Assembly: GCA_947176055.1 (NCBI GenBank)
Contig: CAMWPE010000026.1
Location: forward strand, 1 to 15,171
Direction: 5' to 3'
From: an uncultured Desulfovibrio sp.
Lineage (GTDB): Bacteria > Desulfobacterota > Desulfovibrionia > Desulfovibrionales > Desulfovibrionaceae
Length of the DNA: 15,171 nt
The translations under genes were made by a program, and so were the position numbers. Numbering within the stretch: the first letter of the stretch is position 1; each line of letters starts with the position of its first letter. Below the pieces are notes generated by a model. That model was given only the letters and a program-made list of their open reading frames with translations, was not told where the DNA came from and did no database searches. Below are positions 6,678 through 14,450 of the stretch, piece by piece.

Positions 6678-7880
6678 ATGGCGAATCTGCTTATTATCGG
6701 CGCGGGAGGCGTGGGCTCCGTAGTCGCCTACAAATGTTGCGAAGTCGCGAAAAAAACAGGCGTTTTCGAAAAAATCTTTTTAGCGAGCAGATCCCTGGAT
6801 CGCTGTCGCGAGGTTTGCGCGAGAGTCGAGGCCAAACTGGGCTTTTCCATCAAGCCTTACGCCGTCGACGCGGACGATGTTCCGGCGCTATGCGAGCTCA
6901 TGCGCTCGCTTGAAATCGATGTCGTCTGCAACGTAGCGCTCCCTTATCAGGATCTGAATATAATGGACGCCTGTCTCGCTTGCGGCGCCAATTATATCGA
7001 CACAGCCAACTACGAGCCAAGGGACGTCGCCCATTTCGAATATAAATGGCAATGGGGCTACGCCGACAGATTCCGCGACGCCGGACTTACAGCGCTCCTT
7101 GGCTCCGGATTTGATCCCGGCGTAACCAATGTGTTCGCCGCCTGGATCATGAAACACGAGCTAGACGAGGCGCGGGTTCTCGATATTCTGGACTGCAACG
7201 CTGGCAGTCATGGGCAGGCTTTCGCCACCAATTTCAATCCCGAAATAAATATCCGCGAAGTTACGGCCAGGGGACGTTACTGGGAGCATGGCGAATGGGT
7301 AGAGACCGACCCGCTCTCTTGGGCTATGGATTACGATTTTCCCGACGGCATAGGCAAGAAAAAGTGTTATCTGCTTTTCCACGAGGAACTCGAATCCCTT
7401 GTTTTGCATATTAAGGGGCTGATTCGGGCGCGTTTCTGGATGACTTTTTCGGAAAGTTACCTGAATTACCTGCATGTTCTCGAAAATGTGGGCATGACCG
7501 CCATTAAACCTGTGGATTATAAGGGGACGCCGATAGTTCCTTTGCAATTCCTGGCCGCTATTCTGCCAAAACCGGCGAATCTGGGCGCGTTGACCCATGG
7601 CAAAACCTGCATTGGCGACCGGTTGCGGGGCGTAAAGGACGGCCAGCCGAAGACCGTTTTTGTATATAATATTTGCGATCATCATAAATGTTACGAAGAA
7701 ACCGGAGCGCAGGCCGTCTCCTATACCACCGGCGTTCCCGCCATGATCGGAACAAAACTGGTGACAGAGGGCGTCTGGCGCAAGCCCGGCGTATGGAATC
7801 CGGAGCAATTTGATCCGGATCCTTTCATGGCCGACCTGACTATCTATGGTCTGCCCTGGCATGCGGAAAAATGGCGTTAA
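6678..7880 (+). CDS. Carboxy(nor)spermidine dehydrogenase (saccharopine-dehydrogenase family)
   Basis: This 400-residue protein opens with a Rossmann nucleotide-binding loop, IIGAGGVGSVVA (6-17; GxGGxG at G8-G13). It carries the family stretches LPYQDLNIMDACLACGANYIDT-like (about 88-110) and GSGFDPGVTN (142-151). Saccharopine-dehydrogenase-like proteins of this size sitting directly beside nspC are carboxynorspermidine or carboxyspermidine dehydrogenases. They use NADPH to condense aspartate beta-semialdehyde with diaminopropane or putrescine. Which diamine is used cannot be read from sequence. The ATG at 6678 immediately follows the deacetylase TAA, with GGGAG about 7 nt upstream, and the stop overlaps the decarboxylase start by 10 nt. 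A role in lysine metabolism is the main alternative, made unlikely by the neighbour. Confidence 0.92.
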   Translation: MANLLIIGAGGVGSVVAYKCCEVAKKTGVFEKIFLASRSLDRCREVCARVEAKLGFSIKPYAVDADDVPALCELMRSLEIDVVCNVALPYQDLNIMDACLACGANYIDTANYEPRDVAHFEYKWQWGYADRFRDAGLTALLGSGFDPGVTNVFAAWIMKHELDEARVLDILDCNAGSHGQAFATNFNPEINIREVTARGRYWEHGEWVETDPLSWAMDYDFPDGIGKKKCYLLFHEELESLVLHIKGLIRARFWMTFSESYLNYLHVLENVGMTAIKPVDYKGTPIVPLQFLAAILPKPANLGALTHGKTCIGDRLRGVKDGQPKTVFVYNICDHHKCYEETGAQAVSYTTGVPAMIGTKLVTEGVWRKPGVWNPEQFDPDPFMADLTIYGLPWHAEKWR

Positions 7881-9082
7881 ACGCTCCTCCGACGGCGCTG
7901 GCCGATCCCGGCATCCCTTCGCGATGTTTTGTAATCGACGAAGGGAAGCTGATTGAAAACGCCGCGATCCTCGACGATATTCAGAAACGGAGCGGCGCGA
8001 AAATTCTTATGGCCTTGAAGGCTTTCGCGGCGTGGGATTCGTTTCCTTTGCTGTCGCGCGCTTTCGCGGGTCCCCTTTACGGAACATGCGCCAGTTCGGT
8101 CGATGAAGCGCGTCTTGGCAAAGAGAAATTCGGAGGGGAGGTTCACGCTTTCGCCGCGGCCTGGGAAGAGGGGGAAACGCGCGAACTCTTGTCCCTAGCC
8201 GATCATATTGTTTTCAATTCGGCGGAGCAATGGCGACGTTTCAGACCGTTGATCGACCAGGCAAACTCGACTTTCCGCGCCGATAATCCCGTAAAGGCCG
8301 GCTTGCGAATCAATCCCGAACATTCCGAAGGCGCGACCGCCATATATAATCCCTGCTCTCCCGGCTCGCGTCTGGGCATACGGCCCGGCCAATTCGAAAA
8401 AATTAGCGACTTTTCCGGAATCAGCGGTTTGCATTTTCATACTCTCTGCGAGCAGAATGCCGGACCGCTTGCGCGAACGCTGGAGGCGGTTGGGAAGAAA
8501 TTCCCAATCCGGCGCGGATTTTATCAGTGGTTCAATTTTGGCGGCGGCCATCACATAACCCGCGCCGATTACGACCGCGTGCTATTGGTAAACCTTATTA
8601 ATGATTGGCGGCGAAAATACGGCGGGACAATTTATCTGGAACCCGGCGAAGCCGTCGCTCTTGACGCCGGCTGGCTGACCGCGACTGTTCTGGATATTGT
8701 CGAAGCGGATCTTCCCGTCGCAATTCTCGATGTTTCGGCGGCGTGTCACATGCCGGACGTCCTGGAGATGCCTTATATCCCGGATGTCTGGCTCGCGAAG
8801 GACGGAAATTTTGAAAAAGCGTCCGGCGAAGACGGACATCGATATCGCCTGGCGGGCAAATCCTGTCTGGCCGGCGACGTTGTGGGCGAGTACGGATTCA
8901 AGAAAAATTTGAAGCCGGGAGACAGGTTTGTTTTTGGAGATATGGCTATTTACAGTATGGTGAAAACAAACACATTCAACGGATTGCGGTTGCCTTCCAT
9001 AGGAGCTCTTGCTCCGGACGGCGAAAAATTCAGAATGATTAAGGAGTTTGGCTACGAGGATTTTCGCGACAGGCTTTCGTGA
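7871..9082 (+). CDS. nspC: Carboxy(nor)spermidine decarboxylase
   Basis: NspC is a PLP-dependent, fold-type III (alanine-racemase-like barrel) decarboxylase that removes CO2 from carboxyspermidine or carboxynorspermidine, yielding spermidine or norspermidine in the cytoplasm. Visible marks are the PLP lysine K50 in LMALKAF, GLHFHTLCE (187-195), the phosphate-binding FNFGGGHHIT (221-230), LEPGEAV (256-262), DVSAACHMPDVLE (287-299) and KSCLAGD (330-336) with the likely catalytic Cys C332. The length (403) is normal. The ATG at 7871 lies within the end of the dehydrogenase gene (10-nt overlap) with only a weak GGAA ahead of it, so translation is probably coupled. This is the last gene of the block. 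The pathway replaces the S-adenosylmethionine-dependent SpeD/SpeE route. Confidence 0.96.
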   Translation: MALNAPPTALADPGIPSRCFVIDEGKLIENAAILDDIQKRSGAKILMALKAFAAWDSFPLLSRAFAGPLYGTCASSVDEARLGKEKFGGEVHAFAAAWEEGETRELLSLADHIVFNSAEQWRRFRPLIDQANSTFRADNPVKAGLRINPEHSEGATAIYNPCSPGSRLGIRPGQFEKISDFSGISGLHFHTLCEQNAGPLARTLEAVGKKFPIRRGFYQWFNFGGGHHITRADYDRVLLVNLINDWRRKYGGTIYLEPGEAVALDAGWLTATVLDIVEADLPVAILDVSAACHMPDVLEMPYIPDVWLAKDGNFEKASGEDGHRYRLAGKSCLAGDVVGEYGFKKNLKPGDRFVFGDMAIYSMVKTNTFNGLRLPSIGALAPDGEKFRMIKEFGYEDFRDRLS

Positions 9083-9138
9083 CGGACGAGCGCCGGACGC
9101 CGCGATATGGCAAACTTCGAGGGATTAAAACTTTAATT

Positions 9139-9171
9139 CCAATCCGGCGATACCGCTCGACAACCGGTTGG
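9139..9171 (+). terminator. Weak stem-loop downstream of nspC
   Basis: CCAATCCGG (9139-9147) pairs with CCGGTTGG (9164-9171), with a single bulged T and a 16-nt loop. No proper T run follows, only ATTCTTAT. It lies between the nspC stop and the pyk promoter, where a terminator is expected, but the structure is marginal. Confidence 0.25.
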
Positions 9172-9195
9172 GATTCTTATAAGCGCCAATCTTTC

Positions 9196-9225
9196 TTGAC
9201 AGGGCGAGATAAAATCACGGATAAT
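9196..9225 (+). promoter_or_regulatory. Sigma-70-type promoter for pyk
   Basis: A perfect -35 TTGACA (9196-9201) is separated by 18 nt from GATAAT (9220-9225), five of six matches to the -10 consensus. It lies 43 nt before the chosen pyk ATG and predicts a leader of about 35 nt. This is the best promoter in the window and marks pyk and the following HD-GYP gene as their own transcription unit. Confidence 0.7.
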
Positions 9226-9268
9226 TATCGCGCCGCGTCAATTCATGTTTAATCGGGAGCAAAGAGGA

Positions 9269-10684
9269 ATGAAAACAAAAATCGTCGCTACCATCGGACC
9301 GGCTTCCAATACCAAAGAGAAATTAAAAGCTCTGGCCGAAGCCGGAGTAAGCGTGTTCAGACTTAATTTCTCGCATGGCGGAGCCTCCGATTTTGTTAAC
9401 ATTATTGGCTACATTCGCGATGTCGAAAAGGAATTGAATCGTCCCATTACGATCATGCAGGATTTGTCCGGACCTAAAATCAGGCTGGGCGTAATTCCGG
9501 AAAAAAGCATTCAGGTGACAAAAGGCATGCGTCTTCTGCTGGGCCCCGAAGCCAGCCGCTCGAACGAACTGCCATATCTGCCTTTCGATCATCAGGTTAT
9601 TCTGGAAAGTCTGGAACCCGGCGATAGAATGGTGCTCGCGGACGGCGGACTGCAATTTATCGTTCAGGAACGTCGGCCGGACGGTCTGGCCCTGCTTGTG
9701 GCTGATAACGACGGTATCGTCACGTCGCGCAAGGGTCTGGCCCTGCCGGGTAAATCCACAAAAGTACGCGCGCTTACCGAAAAGGATATCAAGGATCTGC
9801 GCGACGGCTTGAAGCTGGGCGTCGACGCCGTAGCCATCTCTTATGTGCAGACGGCCGACGACGTGCGCGAAGCGAAAGAAATTATCGCCGAATCCGGCAG
9901 AAAAGTGCCCATTGTGGTCAAGCTGGAGCGGCAAGCCGCCGTCGATAATCTCCAAGAAATTTTAAAGGAAACGGATATCGTCATGGTCGCCCGCGGCGAT
10001 CTGGGCGTGGAATGTCCCCTGCCCAAATTGCCGGCGCTCCAAAAGCATATTATCAAAGCCTGCAACGAAGTTTCCAAACCTGTAATCGTCGCCACGCAGA
10101 TGTTGCTCTCGATGGTCAATAACCCCGCGCCAACGCGGGCGGAGACTACCGACGTGGCCAACGCCGTGCTCGATGGCGCCGATTGCGTGATGATGTCAGA
10201 AGAAACCGCCATGGGCAATTTCCCTGTCGAAACCGTGCAATATATGCGCAAGATTACGACGGAAGCGGAAAAAATGTTCCTGGAATACCGCAAACTGGAA
10301 GAACCGGACAAGAACAAGGGGATTCCGGAATTCCTGGCCTATTCCGCATGCCTTTTGGCGGACAAGGCGAAAGCCAAGGCCATAGTATCGCACAGCCTCT
10401 CCGGCGGCTCCGCGAGACAGGTATCCTCCCGCAGGCCTCCGCAGGAAATTTACGCTCTGACGCCGGACGCGTCCACGATCAAGGCCCTGAATTTCGTCTG
10501 GGGCGTAAAACCCGTTCATGTGGATCAAGACAATCTCAAAAAAACGCACCTCGAAAGAGCGGAGAATTTTATCGAGCTTTCTCCCGACTTCAAGGATAAC
10601 GAATGCGCGGTGATCACAGCGGGCCAGATTAAGGATTCGGAAACGCCGCGCGGCACAAACCTGGTAAAAATATTCTGGAAATAA
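9269..10684 (+). CDS. pyk: Pyruvate kinase
   Basis: Pyruvate kinase converts phosphoenolpyruvate and ADP to pyruvate and ATP, the last step of glycolysis, normally as a cytoplasmic tetramer. The 471 residues show TIGPAS at the N-terminus, RLNFSHG (31-37), DLSGPKIRLG (65-74), the catalytic lysine K218 in VVKLE, the Mg2+ site in MVARGDLGVE (239-248), TQMLLSM (276-282) and NPAPTRAETTDVANAVLDGAD (285-305). A C-terminal allosteric-type domain follows (about 340-471). KLE replaces the more usual KIE around the catalytic Lys, a mild change. I prefer the ATG at 9269 (MKTKIVATIGPAS) to the ATG at 9245 because it matches the family start and has GGGAG 9 nt upstream. It is preceded by a strong promoter, and an HD-GYP gene follows after 3 nt. 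Confidence 0.97.
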   Translation: MKTKIVATIGPASNTKEKLKALAEAGVSVFRLNFSHGGASDFVNIIGYIRDVEKELNRPITIMQDLSGPKIRLGVIPEKSIQVTKGMRLLLGPEASRSNELPYLPFDHQVILESLEPGDRMVLADGGLQFIVQERRPDGLALLVADNDGIVTSRKGLALPGKSTKVRALTEKDIKDLRDGLKLGVDAVAISYVQTADDVREAKEIIAESGRKVPIVVKLERQAAVDNLQEILKETDIVMVARGDLGVECPLPKLPALQKHIIKACNEVSKPVIVATQMLLSMVNNPAPTRAETTDVANAVLDGADCVMMSEETAMGNFPVETVQYMRKITTEAEKMFLEYRKLEEPDKNKGIPEFLAYSACLLADKAKAKAIVSHSLSGGSARQVSSRRPPQEIYALTPDASTIKALNFVWGVKPVHVDQDNLKKTHLERAENFIELSPDFKDNECAVITAGQIKDSETPRGTNLVKIFWK

Positions 10685-10687
10685 AGC

Positions 10688-11689
10688 ATGAGCGCCCAAA
10701 AAAGGCCTTCGGTCAGCGTCCCGGAAAATATCAACGAGGAATATTATCAGATCAGCGCCGAAATAATGTCCAGTTTTCCGCGCTATCGTCCCCCCGTCGA
10801 TTTATTCTTCTTTAACGAAGAAATAGCGGTGCTTACTCCCTTCTCCAGGAAGGGCGCGAGATTAAGCAACGAACAGGTGGAGGAAGTCGCAAAGTTATGC
10901 GAAGAAGGCAACCTGTTCGTCTCCAGATCCGATCATCATATTTATTCCGAGCATATCGTCAAACAACTGGATCTTGTGCTTCAGGACAATAACCTGAAGG
11001 AAGCCGAAATTGTAAATATCTGTATTCAGGCGCTGAAAAACCGTTATAACGATTTCTATCAGCAACCTGTAAAATCTTTTTACGCTTCTCTATTAAACGA
11101 CGTTCTGGTCTTCACCGAATACCTCTTTCAGGACAAGACGCGCGTCGGAGCTTTTATGCGCCGTCTATCGACCGATAATGACCCGGCGTCTCACGCCGTA
11201 AACACCATGACCGTAGGTTTATGGCTCTGGCTGAAATACAATCAGAATGTCCAGCGCAAAACTTTGGATAATCTGGCCATGGGATTGTTATGTCACGATA
11301 TTGGCATGAGCAAGGTTCCGCCTTTTTTAATTAGTCGCAACGGGCCGCTTAAGCCGGATGAAAAGGACAAAGTGCTCCAGCATCCTCTGCAGGGCGCGAA
11401 GATTATGCAGAAAATGGACGCGGTGGCGAACGAAATTCTTCGCCCCTGCCTTGAGCACCAGGAACGCCTGGATGGCGGAGGATATCCTCAAAAATTAAAA
11501 GGCGAGCAGATCCATCCGGAAGGCAAATTGGCCGCGCTCGCCGATTCCTTTTGCGCCATGATCGCCGAGCGTCCCTACGCGCCGGCCAAAAACCCCCTGG
11601 ACGCCGCGACCGAACTTTCCATGGATCCGCGTTACGATAATAATTTAGCCAGAATGCTTATCGGCGCGTACACCATGGGCAAATTCTAG
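10688..11689 (+). CDS. HD-GYP-domain protein (putative cyclic-di-GMP phosphodiesterase)
   Basis: The C-terminal half (about residues 160-333) is an HD-GYP phosphohydrolase domain: H169 (ASHAVNTM), H203-D204 (LCHDIGMSKVP), H232 (QHPLQGAKIM), H257-E259 with the GYP signature EHQERLDGGGYP (256-267), and D286 (ALADSFCAM). Metal-ligand positions look intact, so hydrolysis of cyclic di-GMP is plausible. Q258 takes a place often held by His in HHE, but HQE variants are known. The first ~155 residues have no receiver, PAS or GAF signature I can recognise, no signal peptide and no membrane span, so the input is unknown. The start is the ATG at 10688, 3 nt after pyk, with a weak GGA upstream. This implies co-expression with glycolysis. 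Domain call is firm; substrate is inferred. Confidence 0.88.
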   Translation: MSAQKRPSVSVPENINEEYYQISAEIMSSFPRYRPPVDLFFFNEEIAVLTPFSRKGARLSNEQVEEVAKLCEEGNLFVSRSDHHIYSEHIVKQLDLVLQDNNLKEAEIVNICIQALKNRYNDFYQQPVKSFYASLLNDVLVFTEYLFQDKTRVGAFMRRLSTDNDPASHAVNTMTVGLWLWLKYNQNVQRKTLDNLAMGLLCHDIGMSKVPPFLISRNGPLKPDEKDKVLQHPLQGAKIMQKMDAVANEILRPCLEHQERLDGGGYPQKLKGEQIHPEGKLAALADSFCAMIAERPYAPAKNPLDAATELSMDPRYDNNLARMLIGAYTMGKF

Positions 11690-11931
11690 TTTTTCCGCGT
11701 CCTCCGCGCCGATCGGAGAATAGGAACGCCGGCATAACTGGATTACGGTCGATAACAATGTCTAATTACAAACTATCCGACTGGCTGGAATTTTGTATCT
11801 CTCGCGCCTGCTTCGATACCCGCGATCGAAACAGTCGCCGCGCGCTTACGGATTAAGTTTTTATTCGAGAGCGCTCCCCGCGGAACGTTCCTTTTGCTCG
11901 TTGCCATATATTTAAAATCGCGGAGGCAGAC
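11690..11931 (+). other. Spacer before the amino-acid transporter genes
   Basis: This 242-nt stretch holds no convincing gene. Seen in it are: CTCCG/CGGAG arms just after the HD-GYP stop without a T run; a 32-codon ATG frame at 11758-11856 lacking a Shine-Dalgarno; a hairpin TTCGAT-7 nt-ATCGAA (11812-11830); a perfect palindrome GGAACGTTCC (11882-11891); and TATATT (11907-11912), a five-of-six -10 match without a good -35. The palindrome lies where the -35 for TATATT would fall, so it could be an operator for the transporter genes. It ends in the GGAGG that serves the next gene. Confidence 0.3.
11922..11926 (+). promoter_or_regulatory. Shine-Dalgarno that fixes the ATT start of the permease
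   Basis: GGAGG at 11922-11926 is followed by exactly five bases (CAGAC) and then ATT at 11932. The same frame opens only after the TAA at 11854-11856 and has no ATG, GTG or TTG until 12397, so this ribosome binding site is the main evidence for where translation begins. Confidence 0.7.
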
Positions 11932-12711
11932 ATTTTTAATCGCCCCTGGTTAAGGCGAATCCTTTTCGCGGTTTGCGCCGCGGGCTTCGCGATTTGGGCT
12001 TATTCGCGTCTTGCCGAAACGGGCTTCGAGTACGAATGGCAATGGAACCGCGCGTGGCGTCAATTTGGACGGCTTACCGCCGACGGTTTTGTTCCCGGAC
12101 CTCTTTGCGACGGTCTCCTGTTCACAACCGGCGTTACTTTCGCCGGCGCCCTTGTTTCCGTTGTTTGCGGCCTTGTTTCGGCTATTTTTACTCTCTCCCC
12201 CTGGCCTCTCTGCGCGCGTTTCGCCCGGCTCTATACGGGACTTTTTAGAAACACCCCTCTGCTTATCCAGTTATTCTTTGTATATTTTCTGATTTCGCCT
12301 CTCTTCAACCTCGATGCCTTCTGGTCGGCTGTCCTGACTCTTGGAGCTTTCGAGGGCGCCTATCTTTGCGAGCTTTTCCGCGCTTCGCTTCTCGCCGTGT
12401 CGCGAACGCAATGGGAAGCTTCCCTTTCCTTGGGTTTTTCCCTGTCGCAAACTTTGTTTCTTGTAATCTTGCCTCAAGCGTTCAGGCTCGCCTTGCCAGC
12501 GTTCTCCAATCAGCTTATAGCCCTGCTTAAGGACACCTCTCTCGTCAGCGCCATAGCCCTGGCCGACCTCACAATGCGCGCGCAGGCAGTTGTGGCCGAA
12601 ACATTCCTGGCTTTCGAAGTCTGGCTAATCGCGGCCCTTTTTTATCTCATGCTCTCCCTCTTTATTTCCCTGCCCTTTTTAATGTTGGAAAAATACTGGA
12701 AATGGCGCTAA
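11932..12711 (+). CDS. Polar amino-acid ABC transporter permease with probable ATT start
   Basis: This HisM/GlnP-type inner-membrane permease forms half of the membrane channel of a polar amino-acid importer. The 259 residues show a positively charged start (FNRPWLRR) leading into a membrane span (about 10-25), the family motif LFRNTPLLIQLFFVYF (104-119), further spans near 62-88, 130-148 and 212-250, and the EAA loop contacting the ATPase (EASLSLGF...ILPQAFRLALP, 162-189). It resembles the second permease at 13531. No ATG, GTG or TTG occurs in frame before codon 156 (GTG, 12397). Starting there would remove the RNTP motif and the first membrane spans. ATT at 11932, five bases after GGAGG, gives a normal-length protein. 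The binding-protein gene follows after 22 nt. Identity is firm; the start is inferred. Confidence 0.88.
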   Translation: MFNRPWLRRILFAVCAAGFAIWAYSRLAETGFEYEWQWNRAWRQFGRLTADGFVPGPLCDGLLFTTGVTFAGALVSVVCGLVSAIFTLSPWPLCARFARLYTGLFRNTPLLIQLFFVYFLISPLFNLDAFWSAVLTLGAFEGAYLCELFRASLLAVSRTQWEASLSLGFSLSQTLFLVILPQAFRLALPAFSNQLIALLKDTSLVSAIALADLTMRAQAVVAETFLAFEVWLIAALFYLMLSLFISLPFLMLEKYWKWR

Positions 12712-12733
12712 TTATAAAAATACTGGAGGCTCA

Positions 12734-13534
12734 ATGAAATATTCGCGAATTATAGTCGTTGTTATTTTGGCGTTTTTCCTGGCCGCGACCGCGGGGGCTG
12801 CCGAAAAATCCATGATCGCCGACATTATTGACAAGGGAAAAATGCGCGTTGGCGTCGCGTCCTTTGTCCCCTGGACAATGCAGGACAAAAACGGCGAGTA
12901 TATCGGCTTCGAAGTCGACGTGGCCAAACGCCTAGCGAAGGATCTCGGCGTGGAGCTGGAGCTGGTTCCGACTAAATTCTCCGGAATTATTCCGGCGCTT
13001 CTCGCCGATAAATTTGATCTAATCATCGGCAGCATGAGCGTTACGCCGGAAAGGAATCTAAAAGTCAATTTTACTATCCCTTACGATTACGCGACTATCG
13101 AAGCCGTAGCTAATCGCGAAAAGACGAAAGACTTAAAATTCCCGGCCGATTACGACAACGAAGAAATTATCATCGCGGTTCGCAACGGCTCCACTCCCGC
13201 GCTAGTCGCAAAAAAACTTTTCCCCAAAGCCAAATTAAAGCTCTTTGACGACGAAGCTCCGGCTGTTCAGGAAGTCCTGTCGGGGCGCGCCCACATGATG
13301 CTCTCATCCGCGCCGTTGCCAGCTTTCGAATCCATGAAAAACCCAACCGTTCTTTACCAGCCGGACGCCGCGCCCCTCTCCCGTCAACCTGTGGGCATAG
13401 CCGTCCGCAAGGGCGATCCGGACACTCTCAATGTCCTCGATAACTGGATAAGATCCGTAGAGGAAGATGGCTGGCTCAAGGATCGGCGCGACTACTGGTT
13501 CCATGGCCTCGACTGGGAAAAAGAGGTAAAATGA
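12734..13534 (+). CDS. Amino-acid ABC transporter periplasmic binding protein
   Basis: This family-3 solute-binding protein (266 residues) captures a polar amino acid in the periplasm and delivers it to the permeases. Residues 1-22 form a Sec signal peptide (basic MKYSR, hydrophobic IIVVVILAFFLA, AGA cleavage site) with no lipobox Cys, so it should be soluble in the periplasm of a diderm cell. The mature part has the fold's standard marks: GKMRVGVASFVPWTM, GEYIGFEVDVAKRLAKDLGV (54-73), the ligand-binding DLIIGSMSVTPER (about 95-107), and a GIAVRKGD return strand. The ligand cannot be named from sequence. The ATG at 12734 follows GGAGG by 4 nt. The stop overlaps the next permease by 4 nt (ATGA). 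It sits between two permease genes, an unusual position. Confidence 0.94.
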   Translation: MKYSRIIVVVILAFFLAATAGAAEKSMIADIIDKGKMRVGVASFVPWTMQDKNGEYIGFEVDVAKRLAKDLGVELELVPTKFSGIIPALLADKFDLIIGSMSVTPERNLKVNFTIPYDYATIEAVANREKTKDLKFPADYDNEEIIIAVRNGSTPALVAKKLFPKAKLKLFDDEAPAVQEVLSGRAHMMLSSAPLPAFESMKNPTVLYQPDAAPLSRQPVGIAVRKGDPDTLNVLDNWIRSVEEDGWLKDRRDYWFHGLDWEKEVK

Positions 13535-14433
13535 CCGGGCATCAATCGCCCTTAATATTTTATTCATCCGGAAAAATATCCCGGCTCCCCGACCTTATTC
13601 TTATAGGTTTTCTGCTCCTCGTCGGCGTCTGGATCGCGATCCGGGCGTCGACCCTCCCGCAATACGATTGGAACTGGTCCCTGCTCCTGAAATTCCTGGT
13701 TATAGACAAGAATGGGACAAAGGAGCCCGGTTTGCTGGCCAAAGGTCTGGGTATGACCTTGCGCGTAGGTTTCTGGACAATCCTTGTCTCTTTCGTCTGC
13801 GGCGCGCCAATAGGCGCCTTTGCGGCACGCTCCAAATCCTTCGCCAGCTTCGTAATTCAGCTTTATATCAATATAATCCGCAATACTCCCCCCCTCGTCT
13901 TTCTTTTTGTAATATATTTTTTTGCCGGCCAGATTTTGCCGGTAACGTCCATTAATAACTTTGTCCATTCATTGCCCCAACCCGTCCCCGATTGCGTAAA
14001 ATATGTGTTCGCGTCTCCCGACCAGATGGATAGAATGCTGTCCGCGCTCATCGCGCTGGGCATGTATCAAGGCGCTTATATCGCGGAAATAGTCCGGGCA
14101 GGAATCGAATCCGTGCCTCGCGGACAATGGGACGCGGCTCTGGCGCTGGGTTTTCCGCACTGGCGCGCTCTTGTCGCTGTAATATTACCGCAGGCCGCGC
14201 GTCTGATGATTCCGCCGCTTACGGGTCAGGCCACAACGACGATTAAGGACTCCGCGCTAGTGGCCATGATCTCGTTGCCCGATCTAACTTTCCAGAGCCT
14301 CGAAGCGATGGCCGTCAGCCAGCTCACATTCGAGATCTGGATAGTCTGCGCTCTCCTCTATCTCCTCCTCGGTCTCGCCTGCGCTTTTGTCGGCAAAAAA
14401 CTTGAAAAACGTTACGCCTCGTTTGAATATTAG
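13531..14433 (+). CDS. Polar amino-acid ABC transporter permease (second)
   Basis: This is a HisM/GlnP-type inner-membrane permease of 300 residues, the presumed partner of the permease at 11932. An N-terminal span (about 21-39) is followed by the periplasmic-side [11 protein letters not shown], the core spans from about 75, the motif [17 protein letters not shown] (115-131), [24 protein letters not shown] (177-200), and the ATPase-contacting EAA loop (DAALALGF...[12 protein letters not shown], 201-229). A final span lies near 270-290. It is longer than its partner because of inserts near residues 57-68 and 134-168. The ATG at 13531 overlaps the binding-protein stop by 4 nt, so translation is coupled. 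No ATPase gene follows; upp starts 17 nt later. Confidence 0.94.
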   Translation: MTGHQSPLIFYSSGKISRLPDLILIGFLLLVGVWIAIRASTLPQYDWNWSLLLKFLVIDKNGTKEPGLLAKGLGMTLRVGFWTILVSFVCGAPIGAFAARSKSFASFVIQLYINIIRNTPPLVFLFVIYFFAGQILPVTSINNFVHSLPQPVPDCVKYVFASPDQMDRMLSALIALGMYQGAYIAEIVRAGIESVPRGQWDAALALGFPHWRALVAVILPQAARLMIPPLTGQATTTIKDSALVAMISLPDLTFQSLEAMAVSQLTFEIWIVCALLYLLLGLACAFVGKKLEKRYASFEY

Positions 14434-14450
14434 CGCCCAAGGAGCTAAAT

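Noticed and set aside
7161..7862. Long minus-strand open frame opposite the carboxyspermidine dehydrogenase
   Set aside because: The sense strand encodes a full-length conserved enzyme. The antisense frame lacks a convincing ribosome binding site and recognisable motifs.
9124..9137. ATTAAA-AC-TTTAAT palindrome considered as a terminator after nspC
   Set aside because: It is entirely A/T with a 2-nt loop and no T tract, so it would not form a stable hairpin.
12397..12711. A stand-alone 104-residue permease fragment starting at GTG 12397
   Set aside because: The same frame continues upstream for 155 codons of well-conserved permease sequence, including the RNTP motif and a good ribosome binding site before ATT, so this is only the tail of a full-length gene.
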